From Campylobacterota bacterium (GTDB lineage: Bacteria > Campylobacterota > Campylobacteria > Campylobacterales > Sulfurimonadaceae): a stretch of DNA of 52,894 nucleotides. The number at the start of each line of letters is the position of its first letter. Position 1 is the first letter of the stretch. The DNA is taken from assembly GCA_013607635.1 (NCBI GenBank), contig VCAY01000006.1, forward strand, positions 1 through 52,894, in the 5' to 3' direction. The translations under genes and the position numbers were made by a program. Below the pieces are notes generated by a model. It did no database searches and had not been told where the DNA came from. It saw only the letters and a list, made by a program, of their open reading frames with translations. Shown piece after piece: positions 34,004-42,951 of this stretch.

Positions 34004-35419
34004 TTAACAGATCACAACAGACTTGATCTCCGTCATCTCTTCGATGGCAAATTTTGGACCCTCACGCCCTACACCGCTGAGTTTGACACCCCCATAAGGC
34101 TGGATATCAAAACGAAGTGTCGGCATATCGTTAATCACCACTCCACCCGCTTCTAGCTCATCTATGGCACGTTTTGTGATGTTTAAGTCGTTGGTAAAGA
34201 CGGAAAACTGCAATCCGTACGGCGAATTGTTCATACGTAGCAGGGCATCATCAAAACCATCTACACGGACAAGTGAGACAATAGGAGCAAAAACCTCTTC
34301 ACACACAATCGCCATATCATCGCGCACCTCACACATCACACACGGATAAAAAACTCTCCCCTCACGTCGAGGCGGCAGCATCGCAACAGCGCCCTCCTCT
34401 ATGGCAGATTCTACCCAGCCCATCGCTCGATCACACGCATCATCATCGATCAGTGGTCCCATAAAAGTATCATCATCGTACGGTGAGCCAACTTTGAGTT
34501 TTTTTGTCTCTTGGGTCATCAATGATGCAAACTCCTCATACACCGCATCATCAACATAGATGCGTTGCAGGGAGATACACACCTGCCCGGAGTTAACAAA
34601 CGCACCAAGAGCACAACGCTTAGCAGCAAGCTGCAAGTCCGCCGTTTTTTCGATAAATGTCGCTGCATTGCCACCAAGTTCAAGGGAAACTTTTTTGATC
34701 CCCGCACTTTTGGTGATGATGTTACCAACAGGAACACTTCCGGTAAAACTGATAACACGCGGGATATCTGAACTCACAAGCGCACTTCCAACCTCAACAT
34801 CCCCATAAACCACACTCAAAGCATCTTTGATCGCATACTCACTCTCGATAAACATCTTGGCAAACTTATACGCCGTCAGCGGTGCTTCAGGAGTCGGTTT
34901 GAGCACCACGGCGTTACCTGCTACAAGTGCTGCTCCTAACTTGTGCGCTATAAGATTGAGTGGAAAATTAAACGGGGTGATCGCCGCTACTACACCGACA
35001 GGCTCGCGCCTAAAAAAGCTCATCGTTTTTTTCCCGCTTGCCATCGCGTCGGTGTTGATCGTCTCGCCGTGCATCGTGCGCATCGTCTCAGCAGCAAGGG
35101 TGATCGTCTCGATACAGCGATCCACCTCCACCCTTGCAAATGTTATAGGTTTACCCACCTCATCGGTGATGGTTCGCGCCATATCCTCTTTTTGCTCTTT
35201 GAGTTTACTTGCAACATCCAAAAGCCAACTGCATCGCTGCGAAAGTGTAGTGTTTTTCGCTGCTTTTGCCGCTTGTTGTGCAATCTTCAGTGCTTTGTTG
35301 GTATCCTCTGCATCACACACAGGTGCCGTTGAGACCACTTTGGCATTGTATGGTGAGAGTCTTTGTATTTTTTGCTCTTTTGTAGCCTCGGTTGATCCAA
35401 AAAATATTTTTGCTTCCAT
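34004..35419 (-). CDS. NAD(P)-dependent aldehyde dehydrogenase
   Basis: 471 residues of the ALDH superfamily. It has the cofactor loop AAITPFNFPLNLIAHK and VVLKPTPEAPLTA, the general-base Glu in SLELGGN, and the catalytic Cys in NSGQVCISLQRIYV. The C-terminal part (FDIQPYGGVKLSGVGREG) is typical of the lactaldehyde/glyceraldehyde-3-phosphate/glycolaldehyde-like branch. The natural substrate cannot be told from sequence. yraN is 25 nt upstream of its start, so it may be read through from yraN and the genes before it. Downstream is the fic/RM island. Confidence 0.87.
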   Translation of the reverse strand: MEAKIFFGSTEATKEQKIQRLSPYNAKVVSTAPVCDAEDTNKALKIAQQAAKAAKNTTLSQRCSWLLDVASKLKEQKEDMARTITDEVGKPITFARVEVDRCIETITLAAETMRTMHGETINTDAMASGKKTMSFFRREPVGVVAAITPFNFPLNLIAHKLGAALVAGNAVVLKPTPEAPLTAYKFAKMFIESEYAIKDALSVVYGDVEVGSALVSSDIPRVISFTGSVPVGNIITKSAGIKKVSLELGGNAATFIEKTADLQLAAKRCALGAFVNSGQVCISLQRIYVDDAVYEEFASLMTQETKKLKVGSPYDDDTFMGPLIDDDACDRAMGWVESAIEEGAVAMLPPRREGRVFYPCVMCEVRDDMAIVCEEVFAPIVSLVRVDGFDDALLRMNNSPYGLQFSVFTNDLNITKRAIDELEAGGVVINDMPTLRFDIQPYGGVKLSGVGREGPKFAIEEMTEIKSVVIC

Positions 35420-35444
35420 CTAGTTTTCCTTACATCTCTAATTC

Positions 35445-35774
35445 TTAAAGGGTGATATTTTCAATCAAGAAAGTCTCACTCAAGGTGACAACCACTGCAT
35501 CGAAAGTAAAATCAACATCAAGGTTGTTTTTTTTCATATAAAGGTGAGCTGTTTTAATGATCTTAGAGAGTTTTTGGGGTGTGATATTCTCTATCGCTTT
35601 TTCGTAATCCCCACCACTTTTCACCTCAACAAAGTGATACACCCCATCTTTAGTGGCGATGATATCTATCTCACCCACTTTGGCATAAAAGTTTCGCTCT
35701 ACTACTGCAAAGCCATTGTTTTGCAGATATGCACACGCTTTATCTTCAGCGATATTCCCTTTTTTTCTACTCAT
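35445..35774 (-). CDS. yraN: YraN family (UPF0102) nuclease-fold protein
   Basis: 109 residues with the YraN signatures KGNIAEDKACAYLQNNGF, the PD-(D/E)xK-like core GEIDIIATKDG-x4-FVEVKS, and a C-terminal FTFDAVVV strand. The fold is that of Holliday-junction resolvases, but the biological role is not established. It begins where the molybdoenzyme gene ends, with no space between them. In C. jejuni, as I recall, yraN stands next to hom; here the molybdoenzyme gene is between them. Confidence 0.9.
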   Translation of the reverse strand: MSRKKGNIAEDKACAYLQNNGFAVVERNFYAKVGEIDIIATKDGVYHFVEVKSGGDYEKAIENITPQKLSKIIKTAHLYMKKNNLDVDFTFDAVVVTLSETFLIENITL

Positions 35775-37844
35775 TTATGCTGGGATCACATCCACTTTGA
35801 TCGACTTAAATGCCGCCGTTAAAATCAACTCATCCCTTGCATCGCCAAAGAGAGCGTTCACTTTTGATCGTTTATGGTGAAATGTTACAAAAAGGGTCTT
35901 TGACTTGATCTTGTCGGTGATCTTAACAGTGAGCGGGGTCGTTTGCCCATATTCACTTTTTAAGATCACCTTCTCGCTTGTAAACTCATGCGCATCTGCT
36001 TCGCTCACCAGCAAGATATCCTCATCATATCGTTCACTAAGTCTTCTGGACTCTTTGGTTTGTGCGGCGTTGTTGTAGTGCGCAAGTGTCCTCCCGGTTG
36101 TAAGGTAGTAGCCGGTGAGTTTATTCTCAACAATCTCTTGCACCATACCACGCTGCTCATACTGTTTGTACTTGAAATATCCATACCCATCAGGTGTTCT
36201 AAAATCAAGCTGATGCAAGATCGGAGTATCTTCGGTGTGCACAGGCCACTGAAGCCCACGCTTGCGATATTTTTCAAGTCTGTGATAATCTGCCCCGCTA
36301 AAGCGTCGATACGCCACGCGTTGCACCTCTTGCCAAACATCTTGGCTGGAGTTGTAAGAGGCATCGCCACCCATTTTATTATCTAACATCTGCAGCACTT
36401 CCCAATCATCCGGCAAGTCTGAAGCAACAAGTGGCTGTGAGAGGTGGAGTCGTCGCATCGCATTGACATACACACCCATTTTCTCATAAGCTGATTTCAC
36501 ACCCACAACAATATCGCCACGACTTGCCACATCGTTCATCATCACCTCTTGCACAAACAATAGCTCCAGCTCATTAAAAGCTTTGTCGATCTTGTTGAGA
36601 TTTGGGTGAATATGGGTGATATCCTCCCCCATATTCAGCACCGCTTTAAGCCTACCCTCTAGCATCTCATCGATGAGCTGCGGTGTCATGAGTCCAACCT
36701 CTTTTGGCTCTTGGTAGTCTGGATCGTAATATGGCAACATCCCCATATCACAAGTTCCCTGCACATTGTTCTGCCCACGAAGCGGCATGAGTCCTGCTCC
36801 ACTTTTACCTACATTACCCGTCATAAGGGCTAAGTGGGTGATCGCCATAACAGCGTATGAGCCATCAAGATGCTCCGTAATCCCAAGCCCCCAAAAGATC
36901 ATCGATTTTTTAAGTGCATACTCACGAGCGATCTTGCGAATCATCTTCGCCATATACTCATACCCTTCAATCTGCTCAAAATATTCAGGCTTTGCGAATG
37001 GATCGTTTAAGATTTTCTCTTTAAACTCTAAAAATCCCTTTGTTCGATCGGCGATAAAACTCTCATCGTAAAGCTCCTCTTCGATGATCACAAATGCCAG
37101 CATATTAAGCACCATTAAATTTGTCTCATGCGGGATGATCGCTTTGTATTTGGCAAAACGGTGCAGTTTGATCTCGCGCACATCAAAAACTGCCAAATTA
37201 TCTTTTTCACGCGCTACATCCAAGATACGGTTAGCAATAATTGGGTGCGCTTCAGTTGTGTTTGAGCCAATAACAATCATAAAATCAACATTATAAATAT
37301 CATTATAAGGATTTGTCGCCGCACCCTCGCCAATCGTTGCACGCATCCCTTTGAGTGAAGGGGAGTGGCAAACCCTCGCACAGTTATCGACATGGGGAGA
37401 GTTGAGTGTGTGTCGGGTAAATTTTTGAAACAGATAAGAGGACTCACAAGAAGTTCTCGCCCCGCCAATGCTTGCTACCGATTTTCTACCGTATCGCTCT
37501 TGAATCTCTTTAAGTTTCATCGCACACGCAGTCGTTGCTGCATCCAGATCACACTCATACCATGTAGCATCAAAATCAACAAGCGAAGCAGCCACAGCCT
37601 CTTTGATAGCGGGGTTTTTCTCTAAAAAGCTTTTTTTGATCCGTGGTGTTCTAAGACGGTTGGCAGATTCTAAAAAATCGTACCCGTATTTACCTTTAAT
37701 ACAAAGCTTACCCTGACTCACCACACCATCAGGGTGTGCAAAAATCTTCACAACCTTGTTTGCCTCTGTATCAACATTTGCCGCGATATCGCACCCTACA
37801 CCGCAGTATGTGCATACGCTGTCTATTGTTTGTGTGTTTTCCAT
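35775..37844 (-). CDS. molybdopterin oxidoreductase, cytoplasmic formate dehydrogenase-like catalytic subunit
   Basis: 689 residues. The [4Fe-4S] cysteines are C-x2-C-x3-C-x29-C (Cys11, 14, 18, 48). The Mo/W ligand region is NCARVCHSPS, so cysteine holds the place that selenocysteine has in FdhF-type enzymes. MPLRGQNNVQG and a C-terminal molybdopterin-binding domain (GYYLTTGRTLAHYNN) complete the FdhA-like pattern. There is no Tat signal, so it should be cytoplasmic. No beta or gamma subunit, fdhD or cytochrome is adjacent. I start at ATG 37844, after AGGGTGG; the frame reaches 37871. Formate is the likely substrate, but other substrates are possible. Confidence 0.85.
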   Translation of the reverse strand: MENTQTIDSVCTYCGVGCDIAANVDTEANKVVKIFAHPDGVVSQGKLCIKGKYGYDFLESANRLRTPRIKKSFLEKNPAIKEAVAASLVDFDATWYECDLDAATTACAMKLKEIQERYGRKSVASIGGARTSCESSYLFQKFTRHTLNSPHVDNCARVCHSPSLKGMRATIGEGAATNPYNDIYNVDFMIVIGSNTTEAHPIIANRILDVAREKDNLAVFDVREIKLHRFAKYKAIIPHETNLMVLNMLAFVIIEEELYDESFIADRTKGFLEFKEKILNDPFAKPEYFEQIEGYEYMAKMIRKIAREYALKKSMIFWGLGITEHLDGSYAVMAITHLALMTGNVGKSGAGLMPLRGQNNVQGTCDMGMLPYYDPDYQEPKEVGLMTPQLIDEMLEGRLKAVLNMGEDITHIHPNLNKIDKAFNELELLFVQEVMMNDVASRGDIVVGVKSAYEKMGVYVNAMRRLHLSQPLVASDLPDDWEVLQMLDNKMGGDASYNSSQDVWQEVQRVAYRRFSGADYHRLEKYRKRGLQWPVHTEDTPILHQLDFRTPDGYGYFKYKQYEQRGMVQEIVENKLTGYYLTTGRTLAHYNNAAQTKESRRLSERYDEDILLVSEADAHEFTSEKVILKSEYGQTTPLTVKITDKIKSKTLFVTFHHKRSKVNALFGDARDELILTAAFKSIKVDVIPA

Positions 37845-37874
37845 CTTAACCACCCTATTTTTGCCCATCAATGA

Positions 37875-37947
37875 GATTTTTTAACAATGTTTTATGAGGC
37901 TCAGACCGAGGGGAGGATTTGTCCTCATAAAATATTGTTGAAAAATC
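37875..37947. repeat. 73-bp long-stem hairpin before the molybdoenzyme gene
   Basis: A 25-nt arm at 37875-37899 pairs with 37923-37947 over its whole length, two positions being G.T wobbles, around a 23-nt loop. The loop holds further short self-complementary pieces (CTC...GAG; GAGGA-TTTG-TCCTC) that compete with the last base pairs. On the minus strand it lies in the likely 5' leader, 31 nt before the ATG. No T-run is close. It may be an RNA regulatory structure or a mobile palindromic element. Confidence 0.65.
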
Positions 37948-38044
37948 GGCTTTAATTGCGGGAAAGATAGTTTACAATCCTTTGACTTAAAGCTGATGGA
38001 AGCAGGCTGATAATCTTAATAATTAAATAAAACTTAAGATGTGT

Positions 38045-39307
38045 TTACACGATCCTGATCATCACAGGTTTTTCATTCACAAACTCTAGCGATTCAAGAT
38101 CACGCATCATCTGTTGGATATCCTTCTCCAGCGCAATGTGCGTTGCGATGAGTAGATTTGCCGATGTTGCATTGGCGGGGCGCTGCAAGACTGTCTCGAT
38201 TGAGATGCTGTTATCTTCAAAAAGTTTTGTTACACGCGCCAAAACACCCGCTTTATCATTGACATTGATGCGTAGATAGTATTTGGAGTTGATATCCTCT
38301 AGCGCTTTGAGTGAAAGTGCCTCACCCTCCATCGGACGGTTAAAACCTAACATCGCACTTGATCGCTGACCCCTTACAATATCGATGATATTGGCAACAA
38401 CTGCTGAGGCTGTCGCGTCACCACCGGCACCCGCACCATAGTAAAGCGTTTCACCCACTTTGTCACCCACAACACTAATACCGTTCATCACACCATCGAT
38501 CTTGGCGATCATCGCATCTTGATTGATGAGTGCCGCGTGCACTCGAAGCTCCACCTCGTTGCCATCTTTTTTCGCAATCCCTAAAAGTTTGATCGCATAG
38601 CCAAACTCTTTAGCAAAAGCGATATCCTCTTGGGTAACATTTTCGATCCCCTCGATAAGGATATCTTCCGGTTTTGCATCGATCCCATACGCAATACTTG
38701 CAAGGATGAGCAGTTTGTGCGCAGCATCAAAACCACCCACATCAAAAGTTGGATCAGCCTCGGCGTAACCAAGCTCTTGGGACTCTTTTAAAATCGCATC
38801 GTACGCCACACCCTCCTGGCTCATCTTTGTCATCATATAGTTACACGTACCGTTCATAATCCCCATGATTGACTCAATATGGTTAGCAGAAAGCCCATCA
38901 CGAAGCGCATTGATGATAGGGATCCCCCCTGCCACACTTGCCTCAAACTCAAACGGGATATCTTTAGCCAATTCTTGAAGTTCGTACCTGTGATATGCAA
39001 GCAAGGCTTTATTGGCTGTCACAACCGCTTTACCTGATTGGAGTGCGCGCTTTACCACCTCAAAAGGCTCTTCTACACCACCCATAAGCTCCACAACGAT
39101 ATCGATCTCTTCATCATTGAGCAGATCGTCCACATTGTCGGTGATGATAATATCAAGCCCTCTGTCTTTAGTGAGGTTTTTTACCACTCCACTTTTGACA
39201 ACAATCTCGCGACCGGCTCTTGCGCGGATAACATCTGCGTTATCTTTTAAGATGTTGGCAACACTTGTTCCTACCGTTCCAACACCTATAATTCCAACTT
39301 TTACCAT
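38045..39307 (-). CDS. hom: homoserine dehydrogenase
   Basis: Reduces aspartate semialdehyde to homoserine in threonine and methionine synthesis. It has 420 residues with the N-terminal Rossmann motif GIIGVGTVGTSVAN, catalytic-domain signatures ASVAGGIPIINALRDGL and EADPTFDVGGFDAAHKL, and a C-terminal ACT domain (YYLRINVNDKAGVLARVTKLF) for amino-acid feedback. It overlaps the upstream aminotransferase by one base (TAATG). About 200 bp, including the 73-bp hairpin, separate it from the next gene downstream. Confidence 0.96.
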   Translation of the reverse strand: MVKVGIIGVGTVGTSVANILKDNADVIRARAGREIVVKSGVVKNLTKDRGLDIIITDNVDDLLNDEEIDIVVELMGGVEEPFEVVKRALQSGKAVVTANKALLAYHRYELQELAKDIPFEFEASVAGGIPIINALRDGLSANHIESIMGIMNGTCNYMMTKMSQEGVAYDAILKESQELGYAEADPTFDVGGFDAAHKLLILASIAYGIDAKPEDILIEGIENVTQEDIAFAKEFGYAIKLLGIAKKDGNEVELRVHAALINQDAMIAKIDGVMNGISVVGDKVGETLYYGAGAGGDATASAVVANIIDIVRGQRSSAMLGFNRPMEGEALSLKALEDINSKYYLRINVNDKAGVLARVTKLFEDNSISIETVLQRPANATSANLLIATHIALEKDIQQMMRDLESLEFVNEKPVMIRIV

Positions 39308-40539
39308 TATTTTTTACCCTCTTGTTTGCATCCCTCAAACTGCTTTAAAAACTCTTTGATGTTTCTTGAGGCTTGGCGGATACGGTTGTCGTTTTCAATG
39401 AGCGCTATACGCACATACCCCTCACCATACTCCCCAAAACCGATCCCCGGAGCTACGGCAACACCCGCTTCTTTAAGAAGTCTTTTTGAAAACTCCAAAC
39501 TTCCAAGGTGTGCGGCACACTCAGGAATTTTTGCCCAACTAAACATCGTCGCTTCGTTTTTCTCAATATGCCATCCCGCACGCCCAAACGCTTCTATGAG
39601 CACCTCTTGGCGGTGGTTATACTTCTCTGTGATATCTCTTACACACTGCTGATCACCGTTAAGCGCTACTGTTGCGGCAACTTGGATCGGTGTAAACATC
39701 CCATAATCAAGCCACGATTTGATCTTTTGGAGTGCTCCAATGAGCTTTTTGTTTCCTACAAAAAAGCCAACACGCCACCCTGCCATGTTGTAGCTTTTTG
39801 AGAGAGTAAAGGACTCAACCGCTACATCTTTAGCACCTTTGACCTGCATAATGGAGGGTGTTTTATACCCATCAAAAGTGATATCTCCATACGCAATATC
39901 GGAGATGATGTAAAATCTTTTCTCTTTTGCCATCGCTACGAGGCGCTCGTAAAACTGAGGTGTAACGGTTGCAGTTGATGGGTTGTGTGGAAAGTTTACA
40001 AGCACATATTTTGGTTTTGGTGAAGACTCTTTAAAAACCTTCTCCAAGTTATCAAAAAATCTATCTTCATACAAGCGGTAATGCTCATCAAAATCGACCC
40101 CAAACTTGATCACATTCCCACCTGCCAAGATAAAAGCATACTCATGGATAGGGTAGGTTGGATCAGGAACAACAGCTACATCACCCGGATTGATAATTGC
40201 ATAGGTCAGGTGCGCATACCCCTCTTTACTCCCCATCGTTGCGACACACTCACTCTCAGGATCAAGCTTACAATCGTAGCGTCGCTCGTACCAGTCTGCG
40301 ATCGCTTTGAGCAGTTTTGGGATCCCTTTAGATGTTGAATAGCCGTGTGTTTTTGTTTTTTGGGCAGACTCAACGAGTTTGGCGCGGATATGCTCAGGGG
40401 TATCGCCGTCAGGGTTTCCCATAGAAAAATCTATAACATCTTTACCCGCACGGCGCTCCGCCATCTTGATCTCGTTCACCTCAGCAAAAACATACTTGGG
40501 TAATCTCTCAACTCTGTTAAATGTAAACTCGTCAAACAT
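39307..40539 (-). CDS. class I PLP aminotransferase (LL-DAP/AlaC-like)
   Basis: 410 residues. It has DFSMGNPDGDTP and GYSTSKGIPKLLKAIADWY at the N-terminus, NFPHNPSTA, and the PLP lysine in FTLSKSYNMAGWRVGFF. The pattern fits the aspartate-aminotransferase-like group that includes LL-diaminopimelate and alanine (AlaC) aminotransferases. Coupling to hom by a one-base overlap suggests work in the aspartate family pathway or alanine synthesis. The exact amino donor and acceptor cannot be read. Its upstream region carries a palindrome at 40554-40576. Confidence 0.85.
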   Translation of the reverse strand: MFDEFTFNRVERLPKYVFAEVNEIKMAERRAGKDVIDFSMGNPDGDTPEHIRAKLVESAQKTKTHGYSTSKGIPKLLKAIADWYERRYDCKLDPESECVATMGSKEGYAHLTYAIINPGDVAVVPDPTYPIHEYAFILAGGNVIKFGVDFDEHYRLYEDRFFDNLEKVFKESSPKPKYVLVNFPHNPSTATVTPQFYERLVAMAKEKRFYIISDIAYGDITFDGYKTPSIMQVKGAKDVAVESFTLSKSYNMAGWRVGFFVGNKKLIGALQKIKSWLDYGMFTPIQVAATVALNGDQQCVRDITEKYNHRQEVLIEAFGRAGWHIEKNEATMFSWAKIPECAAHLGSLEFSKRLLKEAGVAVAPGIGFGEYGEGYVRIALIENDNRIRQASRNIKEFLKQFEGCKQEGKK

Positions 40540-40553
40540 CGAATGTTCCTAAT

Positions 40554-40576
40554 CTAAAATAATAGTGCTATTTTAG
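40554..40576 (-). promoter_or_regulatory. palindrome in the aminotransferase-hom promoter
   Basis: CTAAAATA (40554-40561) and TATTTTAG (40569-40576) are perfect inverted repeats with a 7-nt spacer, 15 bp before the start codon. On the minus strand one arm includes a TAAAAT that could serve as a -10 box. It is a possible operator. Confidence 0.3.
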
Positions 40577-40593
40577 CAAAAATTTTTATAAGC

Positions 40594-40608
40594 GAGCTTA
40601 CGCAGCTC
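40594..40608 (-). terminator. weak hairpin after the gene at 40611
   Basis: GAGCT and AGCTC form a 5-bp stem with a 5-nt loop directly after the stop of the upstream gene. TTATAAAAATTTTTG follows on the minus strand. Possible partial terminator. Confidence 0.3.
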
Positions 40609-40610
40609 AA

Positions 40611-41468
40611 TTACCTCGAACCTTTGGGCAAAAGTATGAGTTGATCTTTGAGGTTTTTTAGTGTATACATATCAGATATTTTGATATAGTACGCTCCTTT
40701 TGGGATCTCTATATCCATCTTTTTTGTGATGAAATCTTTTTTTATCACCTTAAGAAGATGCATTGAAGTATCAAAAAAAGCGATATAAGGATACCACCTG
40801 TTTCTACTTTTACTCTCAAAGTGTAACTCTCGGATCGAGGAAACATCAAGCCATTGCTCATAAAGCAAACGTTTTAACACAACCTGATAATTCGCCTGCA
40901 GTTTGGCGACATGGAGCCTTGCATGTGAAATATCGACTAGATAAGACCACTCCTGTGCACTCTTTCTTTGAATATCAACAATACTACACCCCCTTTTGGC
41001 AAGTTCTTGTTGCAAAAGAAGAGGGTCGGTCGCATACTCCGAAGTGAGGTTAATACTCCACACAAACTCTGAAGCATCTCTTTTTGAGGCTGTTGTAACA
41101 TATTTGTAGTACCCCATAGAAGCTAACGTGTCGCTCATCAATTTCACAAAGAAAATGGGTGAGCCATTTGTCTTAAAATCAAGCTTGACAACCCGTGGTC
41201 TCTCAAAAAACAGATCAAGCAAACCATTCTCTTTTAAAGTTTCAATCACCTTGACAGCATCAACCCTCTCGTTTGTATAGTATGCACTTTTAGGATCAAA
41301 TACCGCTTCAATAAACGCTTTATTAGCTTCATAAGACTTAGCAGAGAGAAAACTTTGTATTTTTAGCTCCAAAGGGTCTGTCGTAAGATTAGATTCTTCG
41401 TTAAAAATAGTCTCTTGAGCTTGTATAACACCAAAAAACAGGGTAATAAGCAAAAGTATTCTTACCAT
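40611..41468 (-). CDS. periplasmic protein of unknown function
   Basis: 285 residues with a signal peptide (1-17, LLLITLFFGVIQAQ). The mature part has no motif I recognise. The C-terminal stretch (MDIEIPKGAYYIKISDMYTLKN) looks beta-rich. It overlaps the upstream RodZ-like-topology gene by 7 nt, so the two are likely partners in the envelope. In C. jejuni a pair of unknown exported/membrane genes sits at the same place between the aminotransferase and rlmB, as I recall, so the pair is conserved across the phylum. Confidence 0.72.
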   Translation of the reverse strand: MVRILLLITLFFGVIQAQETIFNEESNLTTDPLELKIQSFLSAKSYEANKAFIEAVFDPKSAYYTNERVDAVKVIETLKENGLLDLFFERPRVVKLDFKTNGSPIFFVKLMSDTLASMGYYKYVTTASKRDASEFVWSINLTSEYATDPLLLQQELAKRGCSIVDIQRKSAQEWSYLVDISHARLHVAKLQANYQVVLKRLLYEQWLDVSSIRELHFESKSRNRWYPYIAFFDTSMHLLKVIKKDFITKKMDIEIPKGAYYIKISDMYTLKNLKDQLILLPKGSR

Positions 41469-42235
41469 GCACGTCCTCTATTGAGGCGTTTAAACTCTTT
41501 GAAGTCTATCTGCTTTAGTTTACCCTCTTTGTACAAAAATTTTAGCCCCTCTGGTTTTGTGAAGTGTTTTGTTTCACCATCAATTTCAAAATCGACATAA
41601 CCATGCGCTAAAATAATCAGCCAGTCGATATTTGGATCAAGCTCAAGTGTACCGGTGAAAGTTTTTTGTTTTTTCTTATTTGTAGCAAGTTCAATATAGC
41701 CGATCCACAGTTTTTTATCTGTTTTTATCTGCAAAGATTTTTCAATCTTTTTAGAAAGATTTTGATCACTTTGCAACTCGACAGTCACCTTAGAGATGTT
41801 TTGCTCCTCTTTTACAGGTTCACTAGCTACAATCTCGCTGTTTAGCTCTTGTGAAACTTCGTTTTCATGATCTAAAACAGCCTGCTGTGTATCGGAATCG
41901 ATAAAATAAACAACAAAAACAATCACAAACAAAACCACAAAAAGCAGCAGGTAGATCAATCTGTTTTTATTTTTTTTATCTGTTTGGAGAAAAATACTCT
42001 TCTCATCCTCACGTTGCATGTTGTCGTCAAAGTAAGCTATCCCTTGGAGTTTTACCTCTTGAAGATCGAGTTGATATTCACGCTCTAAAATCGAGATAAA
42101 TCCCATAAACTGCACTTTGTTTAAGTCATCAAAACTCTCGTGCAAAATCGCCTGTATATGCACTGTAGGAATATGTGTCTGCTCATAAATCTTTTGAGCA
42201 CCTATCTCTCTTAAACTCTGCAAAGCTTCACTCAT
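41462..42235 (-). CDS. single-pass membrane protein, RodZ-like layout
   Basis: 257 residues: a helical cytoplasmic part (1-95), one TM helix (about 96-116, YLLLFVVLFVIVFVVYF), an acidic linker, and a periplasmic C-terminal domain with beta strands (LWIGYIELATNKKKQKTF; DWLIILAHGYVDFEIDG). The N-terminal 60 residues could be a degenerate helix-turn-helix, giving the layout of RodZ, but the similarity is only in plan. It overlaps rlmB by 8 nt and the periplasmic-protein gene by 7 nt. Function unknown; a role in the envelope is inferred. Confidence 0.72.
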   Translation of the reverse strand: MSEALQSLREIGAQKIYEQTHIPTVHIQAILHESFDDLNKVQFMGFISILEREYQLDLQEVKLQGIAYFDDNMQREDEKSIFLQTDKKNKNRLIYLLLFVVLFVIVFVVYFIDSDTQQAVLDHENEVSQELNSEIVASEPVKEEQNISKVTVELQSDQNLSKKIEKSLQIKTDKKLWIGYIELATNKKKQKTFTGTLELDPNIDWLIILAHGYVDFEIDGETKHFTKPEGLKFLYKEGKLKQIDFKEFKRLNRGRAW

Positions 42236-42911
42236 ACCGCATCCTATCGATCAAAATGGCACCCGCCACACTCACATTTAAAGAATCAAACTCGTGCGCC
42301 ATCGCAATACTGACAATATTGTCAAGCTTTGATGCCACACGCGAACTCAAACCTTCCCCTTCACTTCCAAGTACCAACACACGCTTTTTTTCCGGTTTTA
42401 TTTGACAGATATCAACACCACCCATATCAGCTCCATAACTGCTAAAACCAGACATTTTCAGATCATTGAGCACATTGTGGATATTGCGCTCAATCGCAAA
42501 GGGCATATCGATCAGTGCTCCCGTACTGGTTCGCAGTATCGGTTCAAGTGGCAAATTTTTCACTCCAGATGCCACGATCGCATCAACACCAAGTGCGTAA
42601 GCTGTCCTAATGATCGAACCTATGTTGCCGATGTCGGTTAGTCCCGCTAAAACAACAACAAACTCTTTGTCTAAAAATGTTTTAAAATCGTGTAATTTAT
42701 AATCATCAATCTCAGCCAAAAAACCTTGATGATTGGCATTTTTACTCATCTTTACAGCCGCTTCGTTAGGGATGCGCTTAATCTCAAACCCTAACTTCAT
42801 AAGGCGTGAATACTCTTTTTTATCCAACTCTTTGGCAAGATAAAGTTTTTTTATCTTCTGCGGGTGGTGCTGTATCATATAATAAACAGGTTGTTTGGCA
42901 TAAATTAACAT
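42228..42911 (-). CDS. rlmB: TrmH/SpoU-family rRNA 2'-O-methyltransferase (RlmB-like)
   Basis: 227 residues of SPOUT type. The three motifs are TDIGNIGSIIRTAYALG (motif 1, with the catalytic Arg), VLGSEGEGLS (motif 2) and SLNVSVAGAIL (motif 3), which form the knot that binds SAM. A substrate-binding L30e-like N-terminal domain precedes it. RlmB methylates G2251 of 23S rRNA in E. coli; the target here is inferred. It is one of two such enzymes in the window (see 52090). Confidence 0.88.
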   Translation of the reverse strand: MLIYAKQPVYYMIQHHPQKIKKLYLAKELDKKEYSRLMKLGFEIKRIPNEAAVKMSKNANHQGFLAEIDDYKLHDFKTFLDKEFVVVLAGLTDIGNIGSIIRTAYALGVDAIVASGVKNLPLEPILRTSTGALIDMPFAIERNIHNVLNDLKMSGFSSYGADMGGVDICQIKPEKKRVLVLGSEGEGLSSRVASKLDNIVSIAMAHEFDSLNVSVAGAILIDRMRYE

Positions 42912-42951
42912 AAAGATATTTTAGCGAAAATTTTTTAATTAGTGTTAGTTT

